DNA of 64,000 nt. Origin: Burkholderia sp. D-99. Its GTDB lineage: Bacteria > Pseudomonadota > Gammaproteobacteria > Burkholderiales > Burkholderiaceae. The notes beneath the pieces were generated by a model. That model saw only the letters and a list, made by a program, of their open reading frames with translations. It did no database searches and had not been told where the DNA came from. The DNA lies in NCBI RefSeq assembly GCF_011605345.1, contig NZ_JAAOXM010000001.1, forward strand, positions 62,001 through 126,000. The letters are read 5' to 3'. Positions 1 through 9,140 of the stretch are shown piece after piece; positions within the stretch are counted from its first letter, which is position 1; every line of letters starts with the position of its first letter. Made by a program: the position numbers and the translations under genes.

Positions 1-98
1 AAGCGGCGGATTTATTCCCGCGGATATTCCCGCGCGTTACGAGGGCGGATACCGCTGCCCGCGGGCAGCGGGGCGATGAACGGCGATTGAAGGATGAC

Positions 99-152
99 CT
101 GTCAATGTCCTGTAAGTGACACGTCACATTTGCGTCACGACCGACCTATAGC
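99..152 (+). promoter_or_regulatory. Pho-box-like promoter upstream of pit
   Basis: Four 7-bp half-sites start at 99 (CTGTCAA), 110 (CTGTAAG), 121 (ACGTCAC) and 132 (GCGTCAC), spaced exactly 11 bp. This matches the PhoB direct-repeat layout (CTGTCAT-like heptamers with 4-bp spacers), with the match weakening along the array. A -10-like TATAGC lies at 147-152, 8 bp after the last half-site, where PhoB-dependent promoters place it. The start codon follows at 187. Phosphate control of the transporter is an inference from this layout. Confidence 0.6.
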
Positions 153-186
153 CTGCGACTCCGAGTCACCTGTCCGGAGCCCCTTC

Positions 187-1776
187 ATGCCGAATCTCGC
201 GGCAACGGAAACCAGCGGTGCGGTCAGCAACCGCACGCGCACCATCAGCCTTGCGCTGTTTTTTCTGATCATTGCCTGCGGCATCGTCTACGTCGGCATC
301 CATCTCAGTGCCGACCTCAGCCCCGTCAAGGAAAGTTCGGTCCTCCCGTTCCTGCTGCTGATCGTCGCGCTGCTGATCGCACTCGGCTTCGAATTCGTCA
401 ACGGCTTCCACGACACCGCGAACGCGGTCGCGACCGTCATCTATACGCACTCGCTCGATCCGCACCTCGCCGTCGTCTGGTCGGGCCTCTGGAATCTGTG
501 CGGCGTGCTCGTGTCGAGCGGCGCCGTCGCGTTCGGCATCCTGCAGTTGCTGCCGGTCGAGCTGATCCTGCAGGTGGGCAGCGGCTCGGGTTTCGCGATG
601 GTGTTCTCGCTGCTGATCGCGGCCGTCACGTGGAACCTCGCAACCTGGTATTTCGGCCTGCCGTCGTCGAGCTCGCATACGCTGGTCGGCTCGATCATCG
701 GCGTCGGCCTGATGAACCAGATCGTCAACGGCCCGTCGGGCACGAGCGGTGTCGACTGGAACCAGGCGCTCGGCGTCGGCAAGGCGCTGCTGTTCTCGCC
801 GCTGATCGGTTTCGTGCTGTCGGCACTGGTGCTTCTGCTGCTGAAGGCGCTCGTGCGCGTGCCGGCGCTGTACCAGGAGCCGAGGGGCAACAAGCCGCCG
901 CCGTTCTGGATTCGCTTGCTGCTGATCCTCACGTGCACGGGCGTGTCGTTCGCGCACGGCTCGAACGACGGGCAGAAGGGCATGGGGCTGATCATGCTGA
1001 TCCTGATCGGCGTGATGCCGACCGCGTACGCGCTGAACAAGGCCGTGACGCCGGACCAGACGAGCACGTTCGTCGCGGTCGCGCGCCATGCGTCGACGAC
1101 GCTCGTCAAGTATGCGGATCCGGCCGTGCAGTCCGCCAACCCGCGTGCCGATGTCGAAGCGTACGTGCGCACGCACAAGCTGACGCCCGTGACGATTCCC
1201 GCGCTTGGCAAGCTCACCGACACGATCGCCGACCAGGTCGCGCAGGCCGGCGGCATCTCGAGCGTGCCGCAGAACCTCGTCGACAACGTGCGCAACAACA
1301 TGTACGTCGCGTCCGAGGCGATCCGGCTGATGGAGAAGGCGAAGGCGCCGGCGTTCTCGGTCGAGGACGCGAGCGCGCTCGAGGCGTTCAAGAAACAGAT
1401 GGATCGCGCGACGAAATTCATCCCGACCTGGGTGAAGGTCGCAGTCGCGATCGCGCTCGGCCTCGGCACGATGGTCGGGTGGAAGCGGATCGTCGTGACG
1501 GTCGGCGAGAAGATCGGCAAGTCGCATCTCACGTACGGGCAGGGCGCATCGGCCGAGGCCGTCGCGATGCTGACGATCGGGATGGCCGACGCATACGGGC
1601 TGCCGGTGTCGACGACGCACGTGCTCGCGTCGGGCGTGGCCGGCACGATGACGGCGAGCGGCGCGGGCCTGCGCTGGGATACGGTGCGCAACCTCGTGCT
1701 CGCATGGGTGCTGACGCTGCCTGCGTCGATCGCCCTGTCGGCTGCCCTGTACTGGGCGCTGCACGGACTGTTCTGA
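187..1776 (+). CDS. pit: PiT family inorganic phosphate transporter
   Basis: Inner-membrane carrier of the PiT family, which takes up phosphate (as a metal-phosphate complex in proteobacteria) with protons. The 529-residue product is many-pass. The two PiT half signatures are visible: GFEFVNGFHDTANAVATVIY at about residues 67-86 and AHGSNDGQKGMG at about 257-268. A large hydrophilic loop (roughly residues 280-420) separates the N- and C-terminal membrane halves, as in PitA-type proteins. The ATG at 187 has a GGAG 7 bp upstream; an earlier in-frame start at 94 would overlap the Pho-box array, so it was rejected. A short GC-rich hairpin (1801-1819) follows the gene. Confidence 0.92.
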   Translation: MPNLAATETSGAVSNRTRTISLALFFLIIACGIVYVGIHLSADLSPVKESSVLPFLLLIVALLIALGFEFVNGFHDTANAVATVIYTHSLDPHLAVVWSGLWNLCGVLVSSGAVAFGILQLLPVELILQVGSGSGFAMVFSLLIAAVTWNLATWYFGLPSSSSHTLVGSIIGVGLMNQIVNGPSGTSGVDWNQALGVGKALLFSPLIGFVLSALVLLLLKALVRVPALYQEPRGNKPPPFWIRLLLILTCTGVSFAHGSNDGQKGMGLIMLILIGVMPTAYALNKAVTPDQTSTFVAVARHASTTLVKYADPAVQSANPRADVEAYVRTHKLTPVTIPALGKLTDTIADQVAQAGGISSVPQNLVDNVRNNMYVASEAIRLMEKAKAPAFSVEDASALEAFKKQMDRATKFIPTWVKVAVAIALGLGTMVGWKRIVVTVGEKIGKSHLTYGQGASAEAVAMLTIGMADAYGLPVSTTHVLASGVAGTMTASGAGLRWDTVRNLVLAWVLTLPASIALSAALYWALHGLF

Positions 1777-1857
1777 CCCGCGCCGGGGGGCGCGACGTCC
1801 GGCCGCGCGGCGCGCGGCCGGTCCCATCGAATTTCAATCCGACACAAGACGCTACCG

Positions 1858-3615
1858 ATGGATATCAGTTTCTTCGACCCGAATCGCACCGCGAACGCTT
1901 CGGCGTGGCGTGTGCTCCCCAACCGCTGGGATGCCATCGCGTTTCCGCTGATCATCTGCCTGCTGGCGATGGCGATCGTCGGCTTCCATCAGACGATGGC
2001 GCCGATCGGCGTGCTGCAGACGCAGAAGATCACGCTCGACCCGTCGAACCTGCCCGAATACGCGTTGCGCACCACGCTGCGGATGCTCGCCGCGATGGTC
2101 GCGTCGCTCGTGTTCACGCTCGTCTACGGCACGCTCGCCGCGAAAAGCCGCCGTGCGGGCATGGTGCTGATTCCGATCCTCGACATCCTGCAGTCGGTGC
2201 CGGTGCTCGGCTACATCTCGTTTACGGTCACGTTCTTCCTTGCGCTGTTTCCGGGCCGCGTGCTCGGTGCCGAGCTGGCCGCGATCTTCGCGATCTTCAC
2301 GAGCCAGGCGTGGAACATGACGTTCAGCTTCTACCAGTCGCTGCGCACGGTGCCGCGCGACCTGAGCGAAGTGTCGCGCGGCTTCCATCTGACGGCCTGG
2401 CAGCGCTTCTGGAAGCTCGAGGTGCCGTTCTCGATGCCGGGGCTGATCTGGAACATGATGATGTCGATGTCGGGCGGCTGGTTCTTCGTCGTCGCGTCGG
2501 AAGCCATCACCGTCGGCAACCAGACCATCACGCTGCCGGGCATCGGTGCGTATCTCGCGCAGGCAATCTCGGACAAGAACCTCGGCGCGGTCGGCTGGGT
2601 CGTGCTCGCGATGACCGTCGTGATCCTCGCGTACGACCAGTTCCTGTTCCGCCCGCTCGTGGCGTGGGCCGACAAGTTCCGGATGGAGAACACCGCGTCG
2701 GGCGATGCGCCGCAATCCTGGCTGCTCGACATGATGCGCCGCACACACCTGATCCATCAGTTGCTCGTGCCGGCCGGCTGGCTGCTGTCGCAGGCCGCGC
2801 GGATTCCGCTGCGCGTGCCGGCGCTGAAGGGCACGCGTGCGCGCGGCGCATCGGCGCGCCGCAAGTCGTCGCGGATCGGCGACATCGTGTGGGGCGCGCT
2901 CGTGGTCCTGCTGACGGTGTACGTCGTGTGGCGCGTCGTCAGCTTCGTCGCGACCGGCGTGACGATGGCCGAGGTCGGCCACGTGTTCGTGCTCGGCCTT
3001 ATCACGCTGTTGCGCGTGCTGTTCCTGATCCTGATCGCATCGGTCATCTGGGTGCCGATCGGCGTGTGGATCGGGCTGCGCCCGTCGCTTGCCGAGAAAG
3101 TCCAGCCGATCGCGCAGTTCCTCGCGGCGTTTCCGGCGAACCTGCTGTTCCCGGTGTTCGTGATCGTGATCGTGCGCTTCCACCTGAACGCGGATATCTG
3201 GCTGTCGCCGCTGATCGTGCTCGGCACGCAGTGGTACATCCTGTTCAATGTGATCGCCGGTGCGATGTCCTATCCGAACGACTACAAGGAAGTGACGAAG
3301 AATTTCCGTATTCGCGGCAAGCAGTGGTGGCGGCAGGCGATCCTGCCCGGCATCTTCCCGTACTACGTGACCGGCGCGATCACCGCATCGGGCGGCGCGT
3401 GGAACGCGAGCATCGTGTCCGAGTTCGTGCAGTGGGGCGACACGAAGGTCGTCGCGCACGGCCTTGGCGCGTACATCGCGCAGACCACCGCCGCCGGCGA
3501 TTTTCCGAAGATCATCCTGGGCATCGCCGTGATGTCCCTGTTCGTTACCTTGTTCAACCGTCTGCTGTGGCGTCCGATGTACGCCTATGCGGAATCCCGG
3601 CTCCGTCTCGATTGA
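1858..3615 (+). CDS. NitT/TauT-type ABC transporter permease, two fused permease domains
   Basis: Inner-membrane subunit of an ABC importer of the nitrate/sulfonate/bicarbonate class. The 585-residue protein contains two consecutive binding-protein-dependent permease domains (about residues 70-285 and 345-580), so one chain can form the whole channel. Each half has an EAA-type loop, around VPRDLSEVSRGFHLTAWQRF and YPNDYKEVTKNFRIRGKQWW. It is followed 11 bp later by its ATPase. No periplasmic binding protein gene is adjacent, so the substrate is unknown. Confidence 0.85.
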   Translation: MDISFFDPNRTANASAWRVLPNRWDAIAFPLIICLLAMAIVGFHQTMAPIGVLQTQKITLDPSNLPEYALRTTLRMLAAMVASLVFTLVYGTLAAKSRRAGMVLIPILDILQSVPVLGYISFTVTFFLALFPGRVLGAELAAIFAIFTSQAWNMTFSFYQSLRTVPRDLSEVSRGFHLTAWQRFWKLEVPFSMPGLIWNMMMSMSGGWFFVVASEAITVGNQTITLPGIGAYLAQAISDKNLGAVGWVVLAMTVVILAYDQFLFRPLVAWADKFRMENTASGDAPQSWLLDMMRRTHLIHQLLVPAGWLLSQAARIPLRVPALKGTRARGASARRKSSRIGDIVWGALVVLLTVYVVWRVVSFVATGVTMAEVGHVFVLGLITLLRVLFLILIASVIWVPIGVWIGLRPSLAEKVQPIAQFLAAFPANLLFPVFVIVIVRFHLNADIWLSPLIVLGTQWYILFNVIAGAMSYPNDYKEVTKNFRIRGKQWWRQAILPGIFPYYVTGAITASGGAWNASIVSEFVQWGDTKVVAHGLGAYIAQTTAAGDFPKIILGIAVMSLFVTLFNRLLWRPMYAYAESRLRLD

Positions 3616-3626
3616 GAGTAAGCGCG

Positions 3627-4973
3627 ATGCAAAATTCGAACGTTATCAACGCCCCCGTCAAGACGTCCCAGCCACTGCAGCCGCCGCGCCTCGGCGACGA
3701 AATCCTGCGCGTGGAGCACGTGAACCGCGGCTTCAACAAGTCGCAGGGCGAACTGCTCGTGCTCGACGATGCGAACCTGTCGCTGCGCGAAGGCGAGATC
3801 GTCGGGCTGCTCGGCCGTTCCGGCTCGGGCAAGTCGACGCTGCTGCGCATCATTGCCGGCCTGATCGAGCCGACCGGCGGCGAAGTGACCTACCTCGGCA
3901 AGCCGCTGAGCGGCCCGGCCGAAGGCGTCGCGATGGTGTTCCAGACCTTCGCGCTGTTCCCGTGGCTCACGGTGCTGCAGAACGTGGAAGCCGGCCTGGA
4001 GGCGCTCGGCGTCGGCGCGCGCGAGCGGCGCGAGCGTGCGCTCGCCGCGATCGACCTGATCGGTCTCGACGGCTTCGAGAACGCTTATCCGCGCGAGCTG
4101 TCGGGCGGCATGCGCCAGCGTGTGGGCTTCGCGCGCGCGCTCGTGGTCGATCCGACGATCCTGCTGATGGACGAGCCGTTCTCCGCGCTCGACGTGCTGA
4201 CCGCCGAGACGCTGCGTACCGACCTGCTCGATCTGTGGACGCAGGGCCGGATGCCGATCAAGTCGGTGCTGATCGTCACGCACAACATCGAGGAAGCGGT
4301 GTTCATGTGCGACCGGATCCTCGTGCTGTCGTCGAATCCGGGCCGCGTGATCGCCGAGATCAAGGTGCCGTTCAAGCATCCGCGCAACCGGCTCGACACT
4401 GATTTCCGCAAGCTGGTCGACGACATCTACGCGAAGATGACGGCGCGCGCGACCAACGAGGCGACGAAGAAGGGGCTGGAGCTCGGCAGCTGGCTGCCGC
4501 GCGTGTCGACCAACCTGATGTCCGGCCTGATCGAAACGCTCGCGATGGCGCCGTACCATGGCCGCGCGGATATGCCGGAAATCGCGCGTACGCTGCATCT
4601 CGAGGTCGACGAACTGTTCCCGATCGCCGAAGTGCTGCAGTACCTCGGCTTCGCGGACGTGCGGGAAGGCGACGTGTTCCTGACGCCGCCCGCGCGCGTG
4701 TTCGCGGAATTCGGTACGCAGGAGCGCAAGCTGATGTTCGCGGATCATTTGCTGAAGCACGTGCCGCTGGCTGCGCGGATCCGGAAGGTGCTGAACGAGC
4801 GTCCGGGCCATCGCGCGCCGCGCGTGCGCTTCGAGCAGGAGCTGGAGGATTTCCTGTCCGACGAAGCGGCCGAGGAAACGCTCGACGCGGTGATCGACTG
4901 GGGGCGTTACGGCGAAGTCTTTTCGTATAACGACAAGACGGAGGTGTTCAGTCTCGAGGATGTGGAGAGCTGA
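3627..4973 (+). CDS. ABC transporter ATP-binding protein with C-terminal accessory domain
   Basis: ATPase of the same importer. In 448 residues the N-terminal part is a NitT/TauT-class ATPase: Walker A GRSGSGKST at 63-71, signature LSGGMRQRV near 158, and Walker B ILLMDEP near 178-184. Residues from about 290 to the end form an extra alpha-rich region of the kind called the AAA-associated C-terminal domain in some Burkholderia and cyanobacterial-type transporters, which could be regulatory. The chosen ATG lies 11 bp after the permease stop, consistent with a two-gene operon. Confidence 0.88.
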   Translation: MQNSNVINAPVKTSQPLQPPRLGDEILRVEHVNRGFNKSQGELLVLDDANLSLREGEIVGLLGRSGSGKSTLLRIIAGLIEPTGGEVTYLGKPLSGPAEGVAMVFQTFALFPWLTVLQNVEAGLEALGVGARERRERALAAIDLIGLDGFENAYPRELSGGMRQRVGFARALVVDPTILLMDEPFSALDVLTAETLRTDLLDLWTQGRMPIKSVLIVTHNIEEAVFMCDRILVLSSNPGRVIAEIKVPFKHPRNRLDTDFRKLVDDIYAKMTARATNEATKKGLELGSWLPRVSTNLMSGLIETLAMAPYHGRADMPEIARTLHLEVDELFPIAEVLQYLGFADVREGDVFLTPPARVFAEFGTQERKLMFADHLLKHVPLAARIRKVLNERPGHRAPRVRFEQELEDFLSDEAAEETLDAVIDWGRYGEVFSYNDKTEVFSLEDVES

Positions 4974-4989
4974 TCGTCGAGTGCGTGTT

Positions 4990-5021
4990 GCATCTCGTCA
5001 CGCCAAGGCGTGACGAGATGC
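4990..5021. terminator. Long perfect hairpin between convergent genes
   Basis: A perfect 15-bp stem (GCATCTCGTCACGCC and its complement) with a 2-base loop separates the ABC ATPase stop (4973) from the stop of tssA on the other strand (5024). There is no T-tract on either strand. A bidirectional terminator or mRNA-end hairpin is the likeliest role. Confidence 0.6.
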
Positions 5022-5023
5022 CG

Positions 5024-6142
5024 TCATGAACCATCTGCCTCTTCCCACTGGGCGAGCAGCTCCGGCGGGACGGCCTTGACGACATCGACATAGCGTTTTC
5101 CGACGAATTGTTCGGCACGTTTGAGCAGCACCGGAATGGGGCTGCTCGGTTCGTTCGTCTCGAACCACCGGCGTGCCGCGCAGATCAACGTCAACGCTGC
5201 CTGCCGGTCCGTCGGTGCAAGCGGGGCGGGCGCGACAACGGACGTCGAGGTTGGAGAAGCAGCCGGCGCATCATCCGGGCGTGCCGGCGATGCGGGCGTT
5301 TCGGCGAGTGCCGCCAACGCCGGTGTATCGCGGTCCTCGTGCTCGACCGCAGGCAAAGTGTCTGATCGGGTATCGACCTGCGGTTCGCTTGCTTGAAAGA
5401 GCCGGAGCAGGCGGATCAACGAGGAGAAATCCGGCAGATACGTCTCGAGATGCGTCGCGCACCACGTATCGATGGCGCAGAGGCTCGAGATCGTGTCGTC
5501 GAAGGCCTTCATCGTCGACGGCTGCTGTTCGCGCAGGTTCTGCAACTGCAGCGCGACCGAATCGGGAGCGAGCGCATCGACCGGACGCGGATGCGCGAAT
5601 GCACGCTCGACGTCGCGTACCTGCAGCCGGGTGGCGGTCGATCGTGTCAGGACGATTTCCCGCACGTCGGCCAGCAACCCTTCCGGATCCGACAGCGCTT
5701 GCAATGCGTTCATCCGCATTTCCAGCGCGGCGTGGCGATCGTTGTCGGCATCGGCCTGTGGATGGACCTGGTCCGGAAACGCCTGCAACCAGGCCGCCAG
5801 CAGCCGCGTCCCATCCGCAAGACCCGCCACGCCGCCCAGGCGCGTGCGGCAGCGCGTATGCAGTACGGCGACGCGCATGTCCTTCGTCCGCGTCATCAAA
5901 CGTCGGCAGTCTCGCTCGATCTCGCTCCAGTTGAGCGGATCGGGCGCACCGACGAAGGCGCCGTATTGCACATCCTGCCTGGGCGCGGTGCCGGCAAACA
6001 GGACCACGAAATCGTGGTCGTATTCGAGATCCGGGCCGCACGGCGCCGTATCGCTCAACGGCGCGAGCCAGTCCTCATGCGGCGTATCCGCGACGGCCGC
6101 CCGGCCGGGCGTGTTTTGCGTGGTAGACGATTTCCTGCTCAT
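5024..6142 (-). CDS. tssA: T6SS protein TssA (ImpA_N domain)
   Basis: TssA proteins cap or prime the T6SS baseplate and tail and coordinate tube and sheath polymerisation. The 372-residue product has an ImpA N-terminal domain at about residues 22-150 (motif LAPLSDTAPCGPDLEYD), a central helical part and a proline/alanine-rich linker. A short C-terminal domain ends in PPELLAQWEEAD. It is the last gene of the leftward T6SS operon; its ATG overlaps the tssG stop by 4 bp, implying translational coupling. Confidence 0.9.
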   Translation of the reverse strand: MSRKSSTTQNTPGRAAVADTPHEDWLAPLSDTAPCGPDLEYDHDFVVLFAGTAPRQDVQYGAFVGAPDPLNWSEIERDCRRLMTRTKDMRVAVLHTRCRTRLGGVAGLADGTRLLAAWLQAFPDQVHPQADADNDRHAALEMRMNALQALSDPEGLLADVREIVLTRSTATRLQVRDVERAFAHPRPVDALAPDSVALQLQNLREQQPSTMKAFDDTISSLCAIDTWCATHLETYLPDFSSLIRLLRLFQASEPQVDTRSDTLPAVEHEDRDTPALAALAETPASPARPDDAPAASPTSTSVVAPAPLAPTDRQAALTLICAARRWFETNEPSSPIPVLLKRAEQFVGKRYVDVVKAVPPELLAQWEEADGS

Positions 6143-7212
6143 GGTCGATGTTCGGAGGCCGTGTCGCGGCGATTGAAATGGCGTGCATGGCGTTCGGGCT
6201 CGAAGCGCATGCCGGTGATCGGCTTGTCGGACGCAGGGCGGCCCAGCCAGCCGGACCAGCCCATCCGCTGCCGGCCGCCCATCACGGCCGGCGGCGCGCT
6301 CTCGGGCTTGATGCGCAGCTCGAGTTCCCATTCGAGCTCGTGACCGACGAATGCCCGCACCCACTCGACGAGGCGCGGCAGGTCTTCGCCTTGCGGCGTG
6401 AAGCGCAGGTACGCGTCGAGATCGACGGGGCCGATCACGATGCGGAACCGGTGCTGGCGGTCCGGTGCGACGCGCCCGAGCACCGCGCCGCGGCCCATCG
6501 TCGCGGCAGCGCCCGGGTAACCCATGCGCCCGCAGTCGGCCGGATCGATTTCGATCCAGTGAAAGACGTTTTCCTCGAGGGCGACCGGGACGCCGAAATA
6601 ATGTCCGAGCGTGGCGCGCAGCCCGTCCGGATTGCGCGACTCTCGAACGAGATGGGCCGAGGCGGCAAGGCGCGCATGCGACGGAAGGGCGCGCCGGGTG
6701 ATTTCGCCGATGTCTTGCCCGACAAGGCTGGCGACATAGAACGAGAACTGCTCGTCGTGTTTCCGGTCGAGGCCTGCAGCCGCCTGTGCGGACGCCCACG
6801 CCCGATAGAACAGGGTGAAGAACCGGTGATGGAAGATGTCGAAGAAGTCGACCGTGGTCGTGTCGCGGCGGCTGCTTTCCCGATCCTTCGCGATTTCGGT
6901 CACGTGGATGGGGAGTGGGCCGTTGGGCCCCAGCATGCCGAGGCCGAACAGCCGCACCTTGAGTCGCCCGGCCATCTCGTGTGCGCTCGCGATTTCCCGC
7001 GGCGCGAAGGCCAGGCTCGGCTGCTGGCCCAGCCTGAACGGTTCGGCCTGCGGCCGACGCGCGGTGCCGACCGGATCGATCGCGGGGTTCGCACCGATCC
7101 GCCGCAGCAACGACAGGAACCCGAAACGCCAGGGTCCGGCCTGCAGGGCGTCGAGTAATTCGGGCGACAGCGCGTTGTCGCGCAGCAGCGCGGGGAGCGT
7201 GGCGCGCTTCAT
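6139..7212 (-). CDS. tssG: T6SS baseplate protein TssG
   Basis: TssG (ImpH/VasB family) forms the baseplate wedge with TssE, TssF and TssK. The 357-residue protein begins MKRATLPALLRDN. It shows family features such as FGFLSLLRRIGA near the N terminus, an internal LFGLGMLGPNGPLP segment, and YRAW...DQF-type text in the middle. The start codon overlaps the last base of the tssF stop (TGATG), which fixes the start. The tssF-tssG pairing is standard for T6SS loci. Confidence 0.92.
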   Translation of the reverse strand: MKRATLPALLRDNALSPELLDALQAGPWRFGFLSLLRRIGANPAIDPVGTARRPQAEPFRLGQQPSLAFAPREIASAHEMAGRLKVRLFGLGMLGPNGPLPIHVTEIAKDRESSRRDTTTVDFFDIFHHRFFTLFYRAWASAQAAAGLDRKHDEQFSFYVASLVGQDIGEITRRALPSHARLAASAHLVRESRNPDGLRATLGHYFGVPVALEENVFHWIEIDPADCGRMGYPGAAATMGRGAVLGRVAPDRQHRFRIVIGPVDLDAYLRFTPQGEDLPRLVEWVRAFVGHELEWELELRIKPESAPPAVMGGRQRMGWSGWLGRPASDKPITGMRFEPERHARHFNRRDTASEHRP

Positions 7213-9101
7213 CACAGGGCCCCGCGCGTGCCGGTGCGCGCCGGCCAGCGCGCGATCCGGCCGCGTTGCATCGAGTGCAGCTCCGTCTGCGTGAAGCTGT
7301 TGATCGACACGTGCCGCGCGAGCCAATGTTCGAGGATCGTGCCGAAAAGATAGGGGCTCACGCCCGAGAAGCCAGTCTCGTCGACCGTCAGCGCACATTC
7401 GATGCCGCGGCCGAAGGTCATCGGGCCGGTTCCCGGCAGCTTGCGCGTCACCGCGCGCGTTTTCGCGCCCACGAGGCTTTCGACCTGCCGGCCTTGTCCG
7501 GCGTCGCCATCCACGAGATACAGGCGCAACAGGTCGCGCAGGCCTTGCCCGCCCTCCCGGTGATCGAGCGCTTCGAGCGGCAGATAGTTGAAGTTCAGCT
7601 GGCGGATCAGGCGCCACGCCATTTCCCGCTCGGCATAAGGCGGCAACGGTGCGCTCGGCGGGCGGATCAGGCCGATGCTGTCGACCGGCGCGGACTGCGC
7701 GGTCTCCAGGTCGTGCACGCCGTCGCGCGGCACGAGCGTGGCGAGATCGCGGTTCGTCAACAGCGCCTCGACCGACAGGAAGCGGATGTTTTCGCCATAT
7801 GGCGCCTCGGCCTGGTCGACGAGCGAGAGAAAGACTTCCGTCCCCACGTACGGCGTGCGCGTCCCGTAGCGGCGCGCCGAATCGGACAGCAGGCGCCGCT
7901 CGCGCCGCATCGAAAAATAACGGCCGTGGTTGCCTTCATCGTTGTTCAGCGTCTGATAGAGCGGCCGGAACTCGAGTTCGGAGGACGTTGCGGCGACCTG
8001 CCCGTAGACGGCGCTGACCGAGAACACCTCGTAGTCGAGCGGCGTGAGTCGAGCCGGTACCAGATGGAATTCGGTGTCGCGCGGCGAGATCTCGACCCGG
8101 TCGGTATGCTTGCGGAACAGATTGATGACGGGCGTGCAGAAGAGCGCGAAGCGCGATGCATCGACGAGATTGGCGAGCGACCCGGGCGCCCGGTCGAGCA
8201 GGACGACGATCTCGACTTCCCGGCCGTTGACGCGCGAGAACCCTTCGGCAAGACCGTTCAACGCGAAGAACCAGAACCGCGCGGGGCAGGCGAAGTACTC
8301 GTGCAGCAAGTTGTGCCCGTGGAACTTGGCCCAGTTGAGCGGCAACAGGCTTTGATCGGTACCCAGACCTTCGTGTTCGACCGCATGGTCGGTGACGGCC
8401 GTGATCGGCGCGCCCGGCGTGCCGAACTCGCCGGGCGCGCCGATCACGGAAGCGATGCCGCTCGCATGCAGCAATTCGAACAGGTGCGACGCGACTTGTT
8501 CGTCGCCTGCCAGATAGACCGGAAGCCGGTCGAGTCCTTTCAGGTCGGCGATCCGCATATTGCCGGTGGTCGCGAGCCTGATTCGCAGCGCCCCACGCAC
8601 TTGCGTATCGGGCGGGCAATAACGCTCCAGCGCCGGGATGTCCGGTGGAATGCCGGTCAGCCGCACGTCGTTGATCGTGAGCGGCCACAGCGTGACGTCC
8701 TGTCCGCTCGTGAACTGGCAGGCCGTGCGCTCGCCATCGGGAACCTGTGCGGTGAACGCGGTCCCGCGCGCAAGGCGATAACCATCGACGAGGCTACCTT
8801 CCGCCTGCCCGGGATACAGGCGAGCGATCGAGATCGATGGAGTCGGCGCGACGTAGTTCGGGTAGATGACCTCGAGCAGCCGCTCCGTGAAACGCGGAAA
8901 CTCCGCATCGAGCTTGATCTGCATACGCGCCGCCATGAAGCTGAACGATTCGATCAGCCGCTCGACGTAAGGATCGGCCACTTCACCGGCTTGCATGCCG
9001 AGCCGACGCGCGATCTTCGGATGTGCATGCGCGAACTCGGCGGCGAGCTCGCGCATGTAAATGAGTTCCTGGTTGTAGTAATCGAGCAGTCGCGGGTCCA
9101 T
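7212..9101 (-). CDS. tssF: T6SS baseplate protein TssF (copy 1)
   Basis: Baseplate wedge protein (ImpG/VasA family), 629 residues. The N terminus MDPRLLDYYNQELIYMRELA, the following HPKIARRLGM and the DPYVERLIE segment are typical of TssF. Also present are FHGHNLLHEYFACP in the middle and FGRGIECALTVDE plus GVSPYLFGTILEHWLAR near the end. It is one of two TssF proteins in this locus; the other, at 25832-27721, is also 629 residues. This copy is coupled to tssG and so is the likely structural baseplate subunit. Confidence 0.95.
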   Translation of the reverse strand: MDPRLLDYYNQELIYMRELAAEFAHAHPKIARRLGMQAGEVADPYVERLIESFSFMAARMQIKLDAEFPRFTERLLEVIYPNYVAPTPSISIARLYPGQAEGSLVDGYRLARGTAFTAQVPDGERTACQFTSGQDVTLWPLTINDVRLTGIPPDIPALERYCPPDTQVRGALRIRLATTGNMRIADLKGLDRLPVYLAGDEQVASHLFELLHASGIASVIGAPGEFGTPGAPITAVTDHAVEHEGLGTDQSLLPLNWAKFHGHNLLHEYFACPARFWFFALNGLAEGFSRVNGREVEIVVLLDRAPGSLANLVDASRFALFCTPVINLFRKHTDRVEISPRDTEFHLVPARLTPLDYEVFSVSAVYGQVAATSSELEFRPLYQTLNNDEGNHGRYFSMRRERRLLSDSARRYGTRTPYVGTEVFLSLVDQAEAPYGENIRFLSVEALLTNRDLATLVPRDGVHDLETAQSAPVDSIGLIRPPSAPLPPYAEREMAWRLIRQLNFNYLPLEALDHREGGQGLRDLLRLYLVDGDAGQGRQVESLVGAKTRAVTRKLPGTGPMTFGRGIECALTVDETGFSGVSPYLFGTILEHWLARHVSINSFTQTELHSMQRGRIARWPARTGTRGAL

Positions 9102-9140
9102 CGGAGAGGCCTCGTTAGGGTCGTGGTGTGCGCGCCGTGC

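Noticed and set aside
166-1827. Long open frame on the minus strand opposite pit
   Set aside because: It is antisense to a clear PiT gene and has an arginine-rich, low-complexity product, typical of GC-rich codon-bias shadows.
498-3626. Long upstream extension of the ABC ATPase frame
   Set aside because: The frame runs through pit and the permease in the wrong phase and encodes an Arg/Ala/Asp-rich product. Real homology begins at 3627.
6143-6799. N-terminal extension of tssA
   Set aside because: It overlaps tssG completely, and TssA-like sequence starts at 6142 with a 4-bp coupling overlap.
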